Shown here one piece after another: positions 35,064 to 43,664 of a stretch of DNA of 64,000 nucleotides. The stretch lies in NCBI GenBank assembly GCA_964355675.1, contig CAYHEC010000002.1, positions 1 to 64,000 of the forward strand, written 5' to 3'. Position numbers and translations under genes: made by a program. Within the stretch, counting starts at the first letter, position 1. Every line of letters begins with the position of its first letter. The DNA is from CAMBDS01 sp964355675. GTDB lineage: Bacteria; Electryoneota; AABM5-125-24; Hatepunaeales; Hatepunaeaceae. A model generated the notes under the pieces. That model was not told the DNA's origin and searched no databases. It worked only from the letters and a program-made list of their open reading frames with translations.

Positions 35064-36320
35064 GTGTCCCCCACTCCACTCATACCCCGACGCGTAGTCG
35101 TTACCGGAATTGGAGTCGTTACTCCCATCGGGAATGATAAGACGGCGTTTTGGGATAGTCTTAGCCATGGACGAGGGGGAATGGGGAAAATCACTCGCAT
35201 CGATGCAAGTGACTACACCACTCAATTTGCGGCCGAAGTTAAAGACTTCGAGCCAACTTTGCACATCGACAAGCGCGATTTAAGACATCTCGATCTTTTT
35301 GCCCAGTTCGCCATGATCGCCGCGATTGAAGCTGTGGAAGATTCAGGGATTAACTTTGAATTGACTGATCCAGATCGTTCCGGTGCAATTATTGGGTCAG
35401 GAATTGGTGGGATGGCCGTATTTGAGGAACAGGTGCGAACTGTCGATAGTCGTGGCCCGCGCCGAATCTCACCATTTTTTATCCCAATGATGATCTCTGA
35501 TATTCTCGCTGGTCATGTTTCCATTCGCTGGAATTTACGCGGTCCCAATTACGCAACGATTTCTGCTTGCGCAACTTCGGGACATGCGATAGGACTGGCG
35601 ATGAAAACGATTCGGTGGGGCGAAGCCGACGTCATGATCACCGGCGGCTCCGAAGCGCCAATCACGACTGTTGGTTTAGGCGGCTTTTGCGCATTGAAAG
35701 CCCTCTCAACACGCAACGATGCACCTGAGAGAGCAAGCCGTCCATTTGAGCAGGATCGTGATGGATTCGTGATGGGTGAAGGGGCTGGTATTCTGGTTCT
35801 GGAGAGCCTCGATCACGCTCTCGCACGCAACGCGCCCATTTATGGCGAGATTGCTGGGGCGGGATTCACTGGAGACGCCCATCATATTACCGCACCGCCC
35901 GAAGACGGCCATGGAGCTATTCGCGCCATGCAGGTCGCTCTGAAGGACGCGGATCTCGAACCAGCCGACATCGATTATTTGAACGCTCACGGCACCTCGA
36001 CGCAATTGAATGACGCCGCTGAGACGAGGGCGATCAAAAAGGTCTTCGGCGATTACGCCTATAAACTGCCTGTCAGCTCGACAAAATCTATGCACGGCCA
36101 TTTATTAGGAGCCGCAGGCGCTGTGGAGCTTGCCGCAAGTTTACTCGCGATGAAACACGGTATAATCCCTCCAACGATCAATTACGAAACACCCGACCCG
36201 GAATGTGACCTTAACTACGTTCCAAACTACGCCGTTAAAACCCCTATCCGCGCGGCCCTGAGTAACACTTTCGGCTTTGGCGGCCACAATGCAAGCCTTG
36301 TGATAAAACGTTACCCTTAA
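35064..36320 (+). CDS. fabF: 3-oxoacyl-[acyl-carrier-protein] synthase II
   Basis: This 418-aa condensing enzyme elongates acyl-ACP with malonyl-ACP. It starts at a GTG with AAGGAG 7 nt upstream, inside the end of acpP. The catalytic triad is visible: C169 in SACATSGHAIG, His in NAHGTSTQLND and His in KSMHGHLLGAAGAVE. The closing NTFGFGGHNASLVIKRY is present. It is followed by rnc, the common order in many bacteria. Confidence 0.96.
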   Translation: MSPTPLIPRRVVVTGIGVVTPIGNDKTAFWDSLSHGRGGMGKITRIDASDYTTQFAAEVKDFEPTLHIDKRDLRHLDLFAQFAMIAAIEAVEDSGINFELTDPDRSGAIIGSGIGGMAVFEEQVRTVDSRGPRRISPFFIPMMISDILAGHVSIRWNLRGPNYATISACATSGHAIGLAMKTIRWGEADVMITGGSEAPITTVGLGGFCALKALSTRNDAPERASRPFEQDRDGFVMGEGAGILVLESLDHALARNAPIYGEIAGAGFTGDAHHITAPPEDGHGAIRAMQVALKDADLEPADIDYLNAHGTSTQLNDAAETRAIKKVFGDYAYKLPVSSTKSMHGHLLGAAGAVELAASLLAMKHGIIPPTINYETPDPECDLNYVPNYAVKTPIRAALSNTFGFGGHNASLVIKRYP

Positions 36321-36397
36321 AACCAATATCATTCCTCAGGGCACTGTTTCCCCGTGATGCGGCCGATGAAAATCTCCGACAGCTCGAACGGATACTC

Positions 36398-37078
36398 ATG
36401 CATCGATTTCGCGATACTAAGCTATTGCGCTGTGCACTCACTCATCGTTCGAGCCTGCCTGAAATTGGAGCCAATCCGAACGATGCAAATGAACGACTGG
36501 AGCTTCTGGGCGATTCCGTTCTTGATTTGATTGTTGTCGATGATATCTGGCGACGTTATCCCAAAATGCAGGAAGGCGATTTGAGTAAACTGAAAGCGAT
36601 GCTCGTATCGGGGGTTGCCCTTCACCGCGTCGCCGAAGAACTTCAGATTGGCCACTTTATCGTTATGAGCGAAAGCGAAGCTCGTAACGGAGGACGGCGA
36701 AGATGTTCGATTCTGGAGGATACGCTTGAAGCAATCATTGCCGCTTTGTACCTGGATGGTGGTATCCCCGCCGCAAAGAAATTCGTCTGCAAGTATATCT
36801 TGTGCAATGCTGAACATCTAACCACTACCGAAGCTGATAATAATTATAAAAGCCAACTTCTTGAATATGCTCAAGGACGGGGAATGACGTCACCTGTTTA
36901 CGAAATTATCGGGGAACGTGGACCTGATCATAAAAAGGAATTCGAGATCGAGGTTTACATCGGGGGACTGCTGTCCGGACACGGTTCCGGCAACAGTAAA
37001 AAAATAGCCCAACAGAATGCAGCGCAAGACGCGCTGAAAAATATTGAAAATAATATCCTTTCTTTCAGTGATTCATAA
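36398..37078 (+). CDS. rnc: Ribonuclease III (start uncertain)
   Basis: This encodes 226 aa from the first in-frame ATG. The nuclease domain has NERLELLGDSVLDLIV with the catalytic acids and ILEDTLEAIIAALYLDGG; the C-terminal dsRNA-binding domain has NYKSQLLEYAQGRG and KKIAQQNAAQDALKNI. RNase III processes rRNA and double-stranded RNA. The ATG falls inside the conserved first helix (LRQLERILMHRFRDTKLL), and the frame is open back to 36317 without any ATG, GTG or TTG. The real start may be ATA at 36326 or CTG at 36344, which would add 18-24 residues. Confidence 0.9.
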   Translation: MHRFRDTKLLRCALTHRSSLPEIGANPNDANERLELLGDSVLDLIVVDDIWRRYPKMQEGDLSKLKAMLVSGVALHRVAEELQIGHFIVMSESEARNGGRRRCSILEDTLEAIIAALYLDGGIPAAKKFVCKYILCNAEHLTTTEADNNYKSQLLEYAQGRGMTSPVYEIIGERGPDHKKEFEIEVYIGGLLSGHGSGNSKKIAQQNAAQDALKNIENNILSFSDS

Positions 37079-37081
37079 GAA

Positions 37082-37099
37082 TCTTTCCGTTCGGAAAGA
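37082..37099. repeat. Small perfect hairpin between rnc and acyl-CoA dehydrogenase genes
   Basis: TCTTTCCG and CGGAAAGA flank TT, four nt after the rnc stop. There is no T-run. It could be a processing site or a weak terminator. Confidence 0.4.
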
Positions 37100-37117
37100 A
37101 GATAACAGGCATACTTA

Positions 37118-38272
37118 ATGAACTATTTCCTCACCGAATCTCAAGAAGAGCTACGCCGTCTTACCAGACGGATCGCCCTCGAAAAAGTTAGACCCGTTGC
37201 GGCAAAACATGATATCGAAGGTACTTTCCCATGGGATATGGTGAAAGAATTTTCCGACGCTGGATTATTCAGCGTTTATGTCCCTGAGTCTTTGGGCGGT
37301 TTTGGAGGGGGGGTCCTTGAATTGGTGCTCGTAACCGAAGAACTTTCTCGTATTTGCGGCGGAATTGCCTTGGCAGTCGCGGCCACTGCCCTCGGTACAT
37401 TCCCAATCCTCCTCAGCGGCAACGATGACCAACAGAAGCGCTATCTTCCCGACCTTATCGCCGGTAGAAAACTGGCTGGATTTGGCCTTACTGAACCGAA
37501 TGCAGGCTCCGATGCAGGCAACATCCAGACCCGTGCTGTGAGAAAAGGCGACAAGTATTTCCTGAATGGTACAAAGCACTTCATTACCAATGGCTCAGTC
37601 GCCAAGGTTTACACTGTCATTGCTTTGACCGATCCCGCTAAAGGATCTCGTGGAGCCTCTGCATTCATCCTCGAAGACGGTTTTCCAGGGCTTTCCTATG
37701 GCAAGATAGAAGATAAAATGGGAATTCGAGCCTCGAAGACAAGCGAGCTGGTCATGGTAGATTGCGAAGTGCCTGTTGAAAACCGAATTGGTCGCGAGGG
37801 AGAGGGATTTATCGTCGCGATGAAGACGCTTGACCGTAGCCGCCCCGGCGTTGCCGCTCAAGCACTCGGAATCGCTCAGGGGGCGTTTGATTTAGCGGCA
37901 GAGTACGTCTCTAAGCGTGAACAGTTCGGTAAGTCGATTGCCTCGTTTCAAGCGGTACAGTTCATGCTCGCCGATATGGCGATGCAAATCGAAGCCGCTC
38001 GAGCGCTTGTCTATGCAACGGCACGTATGATCGACAGCGGTGCTGAGAAGGTCGGTCGAGAATCCGCTATGTGCAAGGTAGTTGCCGCAGATACAGCCAT
38101 GAAAGTCGCAACTGACGCAGTCCAGCTATTCGGAGGATACGGCTTCATGCGAGATTATCCGATTGAAAAGTTCATGCGCGACGCAAAGATCACTCAAATT
38201 TACGAAGGAACCAACCAGATTCTTCGTTCAGTGATCGGCAAAGCGATATTAAAAGATACCGCCGGAGGTTAG
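37118..38272 (+). CDS. Acyl-CoA dehydrogenase
   Basis: This 384-aa FAD enzyme oxidises acyl-CoA to enoyl-CoA in fatty-acid or branched amino-acid breakdown, passing electrons to ETF. Family segments are FGLTEPNAGSDAGNIQTRA, FITNGSVAKVY, DRSRPGVAAQALGIAQGAFD, REQFGKSIASFQAVQFMLADM, and the catalytic Glu region QIYEGTNQILRSVI near the C-terminus. The length is standard for short/medium-chain types. No ETF or thiolase gene is nearby, so the chain-length preference is not readable. Confidence 0.92.
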   Translation: MNYFLTESQEELRRLTRRIALEKVRPVAAKHDIEGTFPWDMVKEFSDAGLFSVYVPESLGGFGGGVLELVLVTEELSRICGGIALAVAATALGTFPILLSGNDDQQKRYLPDLIAGRKLAGFGLTEPNAGSDAGNIQTRAVRKGDKYFLNGTKHFITNGSVAKVYTVIALTDPAKGSRGASAFILEDGFPGLSYGKIEDKMGIRASKTSELVMVDCEVPVENRIGREGEGFIVAMKTLDRSRPGVAAQALGIAQGAFDLAAEYVSKREQFGKSIASFQAVQFMLADMAMQIEAARALVYATARMIDSGAEKVGRESAMCKVVAADTAMKVATDAVQLFGGYGFMRDYPIEKFMRDAKITQIYEGTNQILRSVIGKAILKDTAGG

Positions 38273-38281
38273 ACTTTCTTA

Positions 38282-38421
38282 AGTTCTTTGAAACATTCTA
38301 TATTTGCGCCGACTTGTCCACGCGGATGCCCTCGTCCGCTCATATTTTGTGCTTGAATGCTCGGCGGACGAGGGCGTCCGTCTGGACTCTCTTGGCATTC
38401 TATCGAACATTTCAAAGAACT
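38282..38421. mobile_element. MITE-like palindromic element, copy C
   Basis: This 140-bp element closely matches the reverse complement of 33215-33356, including ends (AGTTCTTTGAAA / TTTCAAAGAACT), the GTCCACGCGGATGCCCTCGT arm and the TTTTGTGCTTGAATG loop. TTCTT flanks the left end and recurs one base after the right end, a probable but imperfect target duplication. It lies between the acyl-CoA dehydrogenase and PAS-protein genes. Confidence 0.75.
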
Positions 38422-38503
38422 CATTCTTGCCTGTCATACTGGGTGGCTTCAGTGTTATTCATACATTCAACCATTACCTTTCAGAATTTGGTGACACTAT
38501 CCG

Positions 38504-40813
38504 ATGAATTCTGATCCGATCATCGACCAATCGTCCGGGAAATTAGATATTGTGATTCTCGGCTCCGCGCAAGGTATGCTCAATGCCTTGCGCGGAATTA
38601 TCATTCAAGAATTCCCAGAATGTCGCTTGAAGGTCAGTCATTCGCTGGCTCATCTAAAACTGCCTCCTCCATCAAACCTGCCACTTCTCTTTCTTACAGA
38701 TTATCACGCACTCCAAACAGACGGAACAGAATTTCTTAAACGTCTGCGAATCCTCGTTCCGAATGTTTGGATTTGTATTGTTACCAACGATTCGGAATTG
38801 GTCATCGCTTTCGATAATTTCGGAGCGATGGTTGACGATATTCTTCCCTTCGACGATCAATTCGCAATATCGCTGAGAAATTCTATAAATAGAATTCTTA
38901 GCGCTTCTGAGCTTGAATCCTCGCCAAAAATAATTTTCAACGTAAAGACCATTCCACCAAATCTACTTCTGGAATCTATGCATGATTCCTTTATCGTTGT
39001 CGATGGGGATGGATTGTTGCTTTATGCAAATGACGTCTGGATCAATAAATTCCAAAACCCAAAAGCAGAGCGAACCTATTTTTCAGACGTTATCCACCCT
39101 AACGATCTGCACCGAATCGAAGCAGATTTACAGCTTGCGATTATCGAGAAGGGAAACAGCAACGCCGTTTTCCGGGTTCAATCAAAGGATGAACGTTGGG
39201 AAACTCTTCAGGCAACTATCAGCGGATTTGAGTCTGAGGGAGTTCACGTCGCTTTCATCTGTGCGAGAGTTGTAACAGAACTTCACCGATTGCAAACGAG
39301 ACTGCAAGAACTGGAAATGCAAAATTCGCTAAACCAGAATTATATTGAATCTGTAGTCTATCGGTATAATTTACAAAGCAGGAACCTTCAGTATATTGCC
39401 GAAATTCCACTCTTGAAATTTGGCTATTCCTCAGATGATCTGGTTAACTTGAAGTCAACCTTGTACGAGAAATTAATCGATCCTGACGATTTTGCTCTGT
39501 TTCAGACTTTTATTGAAAATCTCACACGACGCGGTAGTGGCTCCACTCAGGAATCTTCGATTATGCATCATCTCGTTTGTAAAGATGGTTCTCTTCGATT
39601 TGTAGAACATATAATCACGCTGGATTGGAGCAGAGACGGCTCACACTATTGGATAAACGGGGCGATAAAAGACGTCGTACCAGAGATCACAGAAATAACC
39701 TCTGATAATCTTGCTGATAATGATCGTGCGATGCTGATCGAAGCGATGCTTGAAGGAATGGCTGAATTCGAGATTGTAAAGAATCATGGTAATCATTCCA
39801 TCGGAATGAAATGCGTTTCTTGCAACAAAACATTTGAAAATTTGATCGGAATCTCTCGAGAACGTATTATTGGCAGTCTGCTTTGCGACTTGTTTCCCGG
39901 ACTGGATGAGACGCCGCTCAATATCGATAGCGAGGAATCACTACCTCAAGTCCTCCAGAATATTGCTTCAGGAAGCGAGCCGAGAACTATCGAAGACTAC
40001 TTTTGGCCCCATCTGCGGGCCTACTTCAATATCTCGGCGACATCTATTCGAACAGGTAACATATCGGTCATGTTGACTGATGTGACCCGGCGTAAACACG
40101 CTGAAATCCGTCTTGCTACGTTGTTGCGAGGTTTGCCTGACACGGCGTTGTATCAAACCGGTGGCGGAGTTGAATACATTTCGGATGGAGTCTCGCAAAT
40201 GCTCGGATACTCACCCGAAGTATTCCAAAATGATCGGAATTTTTTTGTAAGTCTAATTCATCCCGATGACCGCGATGAACTTAAAAAACTTCAGAACAAA
40301 TGGATTTCAAAAGGATCAAGACGGGTTCTGGAGTTGGAGTTCCGAGCCAGGCACAAAGACGGTCATTACATTTGGATTCTCGACCGTATGTCAAAGGCGT
40401 TTACTACGCCTGATGGCAGACAATCCTCCCAGGGAGTGATGATCGATATTACGGCAAGAAAACAAGCAGAAGCTGATCGACAGATAGAAGTCGCCGAAAT
40501 GGAAGCAATATTTCAAGCGCTTCCAGATCTCCTGTTCCGACTTGATAAGGATGGAATTATTCTAAATTACCGCGCTGGTCGTGAGGATCTTCTCCTCCTC
40601 AAACCGGAAGAATTTCTGAATAAGTCGATGTTAAGCGTTCTCCCCCCCGCAGTTGGCATAAAATTTAAGTCGGCGATGAAGACAACCATAAAAACCCGTA
40701 ATCAAACTTCTGTCGAGTACTTCTTGGATGTTCCAGCCGGAAAAATGAAATTCGAAGCCAAATTTTTCTTTATCACCGATAATCTGATCACGGTGGTGGT
40801 TAGGAAATTATAG
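38504..40813 (+). CDS. Receiver-like and multi-PAS protein without an output domain
   Basis: This is a 769-aa cytoplasmic protein. Residues ~13-130 resemble a response-regulator receiver (KLDIVILGSAQGM, LFLTDYHALQTDG with a possible phospho-Asp, IVTND), but the usual C-terminal Lys position reads LPFDD, so the domain is probably degenerate. Four to five PAS domains follow (~145-270, 285-405, 420-535, 545-655 with a clear PAC segment IWILDRMSKAF, and 665-769). The protein ends in the last PAS; there is no histidine kinase, GGDEF or HTH. It may be a scaffold, or a sensor that lost its output. No partner gene is adjacent. Confidence 0.75.
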   Translation: MNSDPIIDQSSGKLDIVILGSAQGMLNALRGIIIQEFPECRLKVSHSLAHLKLPPPSNLPLLFLTDYHALQTDGTEFLKRLRILVPNVWICIVTNDSELVIAFDNFGAMVDDILPFDDQFAISLRNSINRILSASELESSPKIIFNVKTIPPNLLLESMHDSFIVVDGDGLLLYANDVWINKFQNPKAERTYFSDVIHPNDLHRIEADLQLAIIEKGNSNAVFRVQSKDERWETLQATISGFESEGVHVAFICARVVTELHRLQTRLQELEMQNSLNQNYIESVVYRYNLQSRNLQYIAEIPLLKFGYSSDDLVNLKSTLYEKLIDPDDFALFQTFIENLTRRGSGSTQESSIMHHLVCKDGSLRFVEHIITLDWSRDGSHYWINGAIKDVVPEITEITSDNLADNDRAMLIEAMLEGMAEFEIVKNHGNHSIGMKCVSCNKTFENLIGISRERIIGSLLCDLFPGLDETPLNIDSEESLPQVLQNIASGSEPRTIEDYFWPHLRAYFNISATSIRTGNISVMLTDVTRRKHAEIRLATLLRGLPDTALYQTGGGVEYISDGVSQMLGYSPEVFQNDRNFFVSLIHPDDRDELKKLQNKWISKGSRRVLELEFRARHKDGHYIWILDRMSKAFTTPDGRQSSQGVMIDITARKQAEADRQIEVAEMEAIFQALPDLLFRLDKDGIILNYRAGREDLLLLKPEEFLNKSMLSVLPPAVGIKFKSAMKTTIKTRNQTSVEYFLDVPAGKMKFEAKFFFITDNLITVVVRKL

Positions 40814-40838
40814 CATATCTGTATTATTATAGTTTGAA

Positions 40839-40869
40839 TTGGAAAGCGGATTGAAAATTCGCTCTCCAA
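40839..40869. repeat. CTTGGAG-family hairpin
   Basis: TTGGAAAGCGGATT and AATTCGCTCTCCAA pair with two mismatches around GAA. It lies between the PAS-protein stop and the oxidase gene start. Confidence 0.6.
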
Positions 40870-40917
40870 GAACTACACAATAATCTGCCCCTCGTAATAT
40901 CACATTGAGATTCCGAT

Positions 40918-42441
40918 ATGAATTTCCCTGTTTGGGATGTTGGATTCGGTCTGCCTCTCCTGATTGCGCTGGTATCGATCCCTCACGTAATGGTAGCGCA
41001 TTTCGCCATCGGTGGCGGATTGTTTCTTGCTATATACGAAGCACGCGCCCGTCGGACAAACGACACGATGATGCTACATTATGTGCGTTCACATAGTCGT
41101 TTTTTCATGCTCCTGACATTGGTCTTCGGGGCTTTGACCGGCGTCGGTATTTGGTTCACGATCGGTCTGGCAAGCCCTGCCGCGACTTCCGCCCTGATTC
41201 ACACTTTTGTTTGGTTCTGGGCTACGGAATGGGTGATGTTTTTTGTCGAAATTGCCGCCTCGCTGGTCTATTATTATGGCTGGGATCGTTTGGATGGGAA
41301 GACCCACCAAAAAGTGATTTGGGTCTATTTCATTGCGGCTTGGGGATCCTTAGCGGTTATTAATGGCATCATCACTTTCATGTTAACCAATGGAACATGG
41401 GTTCAAGACCGAAATATATGGCCCGCCTTTTTTAACCCGACCTACCTTCCTTCGCTTGCGATTCGATCATTACTTTGTTTGTTGATGGCTGGAATATTCG
41501 CCATTCTGACGGCGGCATTTCAAAATGACGACACACTCAGAAAGCGAATTAATCGAATCTCGATCCTTTGGACGATTCCTACAATTTTTTTACTCATTCC
41601 GACAGGCTTTTGGTACTTTAAGTCGCTTCCGCAATCGACTCGAGCGACAATTGCTGGCGGATGGTCCGCCATCCAGTCTGCCCAAAACACTACCATCTCT
41701 GCATCGATTGCCCTTGCGGCATTAGTTCTGCTCACTGTATTCATGAAAAACAGACTCGCGGCTCGAATCCTGTCTGTTGTCTTGATTATTTTCGGACTGA
41801 GACTTTTTGGCGCTTTCGAATGGTATCGCGAAGCCGCTCGGAAGCCTTATGTAATCGCGGGATATATGTACTCAAATGGGATGTTAGTCGCTGATACAAC
41901 TTCAGTCAAAAGCGCTGGGTTGACTGCTTCCATAAAATGGAAGCATCCAGACACCACATATCATGGGGAGGATCTATTCCGAGCCGCGTGCCAATCCTGC
42001 CATAGCTTGACCGGATATAACGGGATCGCAACAATGGTTGCCCACCGAGGCTGGAATGAAACACAACTAACTCAGCTAATACCTCGCACGAGCTACTTTA
42101 GAGGGCCGATGCCACCATTTATGGGAACTGCGGAAGAGGCTTCGTTGATAGCCGGATACATTTTCAAGAGAGTCAAGCATCTCAACGTCACTGGTGATTC
42201 TCGAACACCGAAACAGATTTGGGATAACAATTGCGGTCTCTGTCATACTATCGATGGAACTCGACCTTTAAAAGCCGCTCTGTCAGGTCTTTCGGTGGCT
42301 GATCTTAAAGAGACTATTTTAACAGTGGATCAACTCTCGGAAGCCATGCCTCCCTTCATGGGAAGCGATGAAGAGGCAGGGAAGTTATCTGTTTACCTCG
42401 AGACACTTCTCGCCAAACAGAATGCGGAGGGAGCAAATTAA
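40918..42441 (+). CDS. Cytochrome bd-superfamily subunit I-like protein with two fused haem c motifs
   Basis: This is a 507-aa membrane protein. Residues 1-~320 form about eight or nine helices with histidines in SIPHVMVAHFAIGGG and in ALIHTFVWFWATEWVMFFVE, resembling CydA of cytochrome bd. The segment FEWYREAARKPYVIAGYMYSNG stands where CydA has its GRQPW region; the long quinol loop is not evident. Residues ~345-507 carry two c-type haem sites, CQSCH and CGLCH, each followed by a methionine-containing MPPFMG. This matches the c-haem-containing branch of the bd superfamily more than quinol oxidases (inference). Electrons could come from a periplasmic donor. It overlaps the next gene by one base (TAATG). 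Confidence 0.7.
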   Translation: MNFPVWDVGFGLPLLIALVSIPHVMVAHFAIGGGLFLAIYEARARRTNDTMMLHYVRSHSRFFMLLTLVFGALTGVGIWFTIGLASPAATSALIHTFVWFWATEWVMFFVEIAASLVYYYGWDRLDGKTHQKVIWVYFIAAWGSLAVINGIITFMLTNGTWVQDRNIWPAFFNPTYLPSLAIRSLLCLLMAGIFAILTAAFQNDDTLRKRINRISILWTIPTIFLLIPTGFWYFKSLPQSTRATIAGGWSAIQSAQNTTISASIALAALVLLTVFMKNRLAARILSVVLIIFGLRLFGAFEWYREAARKPYVIAGYMYSNGMLVADTTSVKSAGLTASIKWKHPDTTYHGEDLFRAACQSCHSLTGYNGIATMVAHRGWNETQLTQLIPRTSYFRGPMPPFMGTAEEASLIAGYIFKRVKHLNVTGDSRTPKQIWDNNCGLCHTIDGTRPLKAALSGLSVADLKETILTVDQLSEAMPPFMGSDEEAGKLSVYLETLLAKQNAEGAN

Positions 42442-43550
42442 TGGATATGTCGATAATAATCCCAGCGTTTGATCCCATCCCTCTTCCGGGTCCCATCTGG
42501 TTATTCAGGGGATTGCTACTCCTCACTCTTTCTTTACATTTAATCGCCATGAACATGCTGGTAGGAGGTTCGTGGACTGCGGTGATTTGCGCATTCAAAT
42601 CCAAAAAACAACCATCATTATCATTGGACAATCGGTTCTTCAAAGAGATGATCGGTTACTTGCCAACCCTCGTAGCATTAACTGTAACGCTCGGGGTAGC
42701 GCCGCTACTTTTTGTGCAAGTTTTGTATGGTCACCTCATCTATTCCTCGTCGATTGCCATTGGCTGGTTCTGGTGGTTGGTTTTTCCGATGGCTATCATC
42801 GTCTATTATTCTTTCTACTATCTGAAATTCAATCCTTTACAAAATAACGTCATTACCCGCTGGATGCCGCTGATTGCCGCAATGATACTCTTATGGATTT
42901 CGTTTATCCTAAGTTACAACTTTAACCTTGCACAGCAACCTGAGCGGTTCAGCAAAATCATATTGCAGGACCCTTCGGGCTGGTCAATGAACTTCGACGA
43001 CCATTCGACCTTCCCCAGATGGCTTCACATGGTGGTCGGAGCGATAGCGGTCAGCGGTGTTTGGATCATGTGGCTGGGGAGATTCGAGCATAATCGCGAC
43101 TCCGAATATGCAACTTTCAAGATGGAGCTTGGCTACCGTCTGTTTGCCGTCCCTACTATGATTAACATCCTGATCGGCTTCGTCTTTATGATGACTCTGC
43201 CTCGCAATATCATGATGAGGCTGATGGGTCAAAGCATGCCGGAGACGATGCTCTGGATTGTCGGAATGGGACTTTCGATTTGGGTGATTTCAATTCTGAA
43301 ACGTGCTATCTCAGCGCCTCTCTCGGTTGCTCTGCCATTGGGGACAGCCCTAATGGCCGCAACGATCCTTGCCATGGTTCTCCTGCGGGATATGGTGCGG
43401 AATGCCTATCAAGGGGAGTTTTTTACGCTGGATATGCCAAAGGTCGATGTATCTTGGGAAGCTATCGCGATGTTCCTGATCTCCTTTGTCATCGGGCTTT
43501 GGGTATTGCGGTGGTTGGTGGGGGTCTATCTGAAAGGATCGAAGACATAG
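42441..43550 (+). CDS. Multi-helix membrane subunit paired with the bd-like protein
   Basis: This is a 369-aa protein with nine or ten predicted helices. It begins at an ATG overlapping the previous stop (TAATG). Segments such as LFRGLLLLTLSLHLIAMNMLVGG, STFPRWLHMVVGAIAVSGVWIMW and PTMINILIGFVFMMTLPRN carry conserved-looking His residues that could ligate haem. It occupies the place of subunit II of a bd-type complex but does not read as a normal CydB. The pair probably forms one respiratory complex. A hairpin terminator follows at 43575. Confidence 0.65.
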   Translation: MDMSIIIPAFDPIPLPGPIWLFRGLLLLTLSLHLIAMNMLVGGSWTAVICAFKSKKQPSLSLDNRFFKEMIGYLPTLVALTVTLGVAPLLFVQVLYGHLIYSSSIAIGWFWWLVFPMAIIVYYSFYYLKFNPLQNNVITRWMPLIAAMILLWISFILSYNFNLAQQPERFSKIILQDPSGWSMNFDDHSTFPRWLHMVVGAIAVSGVWIMWLGRFEHNRDSEYATFKMELGYRLFAVPTMINILIGFVFMMTLPRNIMMRLMGQSMPETMLWIVGMGLSIWVISILKRAISAPLSVALPLGTALMAATILAMVLLRDMVRNAYQGEFFTLDMPKVDVSWEAIAMFLISFVIGLWVLRWLVGVYLKGSKT

Positions 43551-43574
43551 GGAAGTTGTGGTGTATTTAACGAA

Positions 43575-43612
43575 AAAGAAGCTATCAACCCTCTGTGGTT
43601 GACAGCTTCTTT
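43575..43612. terminator. Bidirectional terminator between convergent genes
   Basis: AAAGAAGCTATCAACC and GGTTGACAGCTTCTTT form a 16-bp stem with one mismatch around CTCTGT. A-rich and T-rich flanks on both sides serve the oxidase operon (plus) and the 43665 gene (minus). Confidence 0.8.
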
Positions 43613-43664
43613 GTATTATGGCAATTCTTCAGATTGCCAGTCCCAGAGGGTTGACAGGTTTTCC

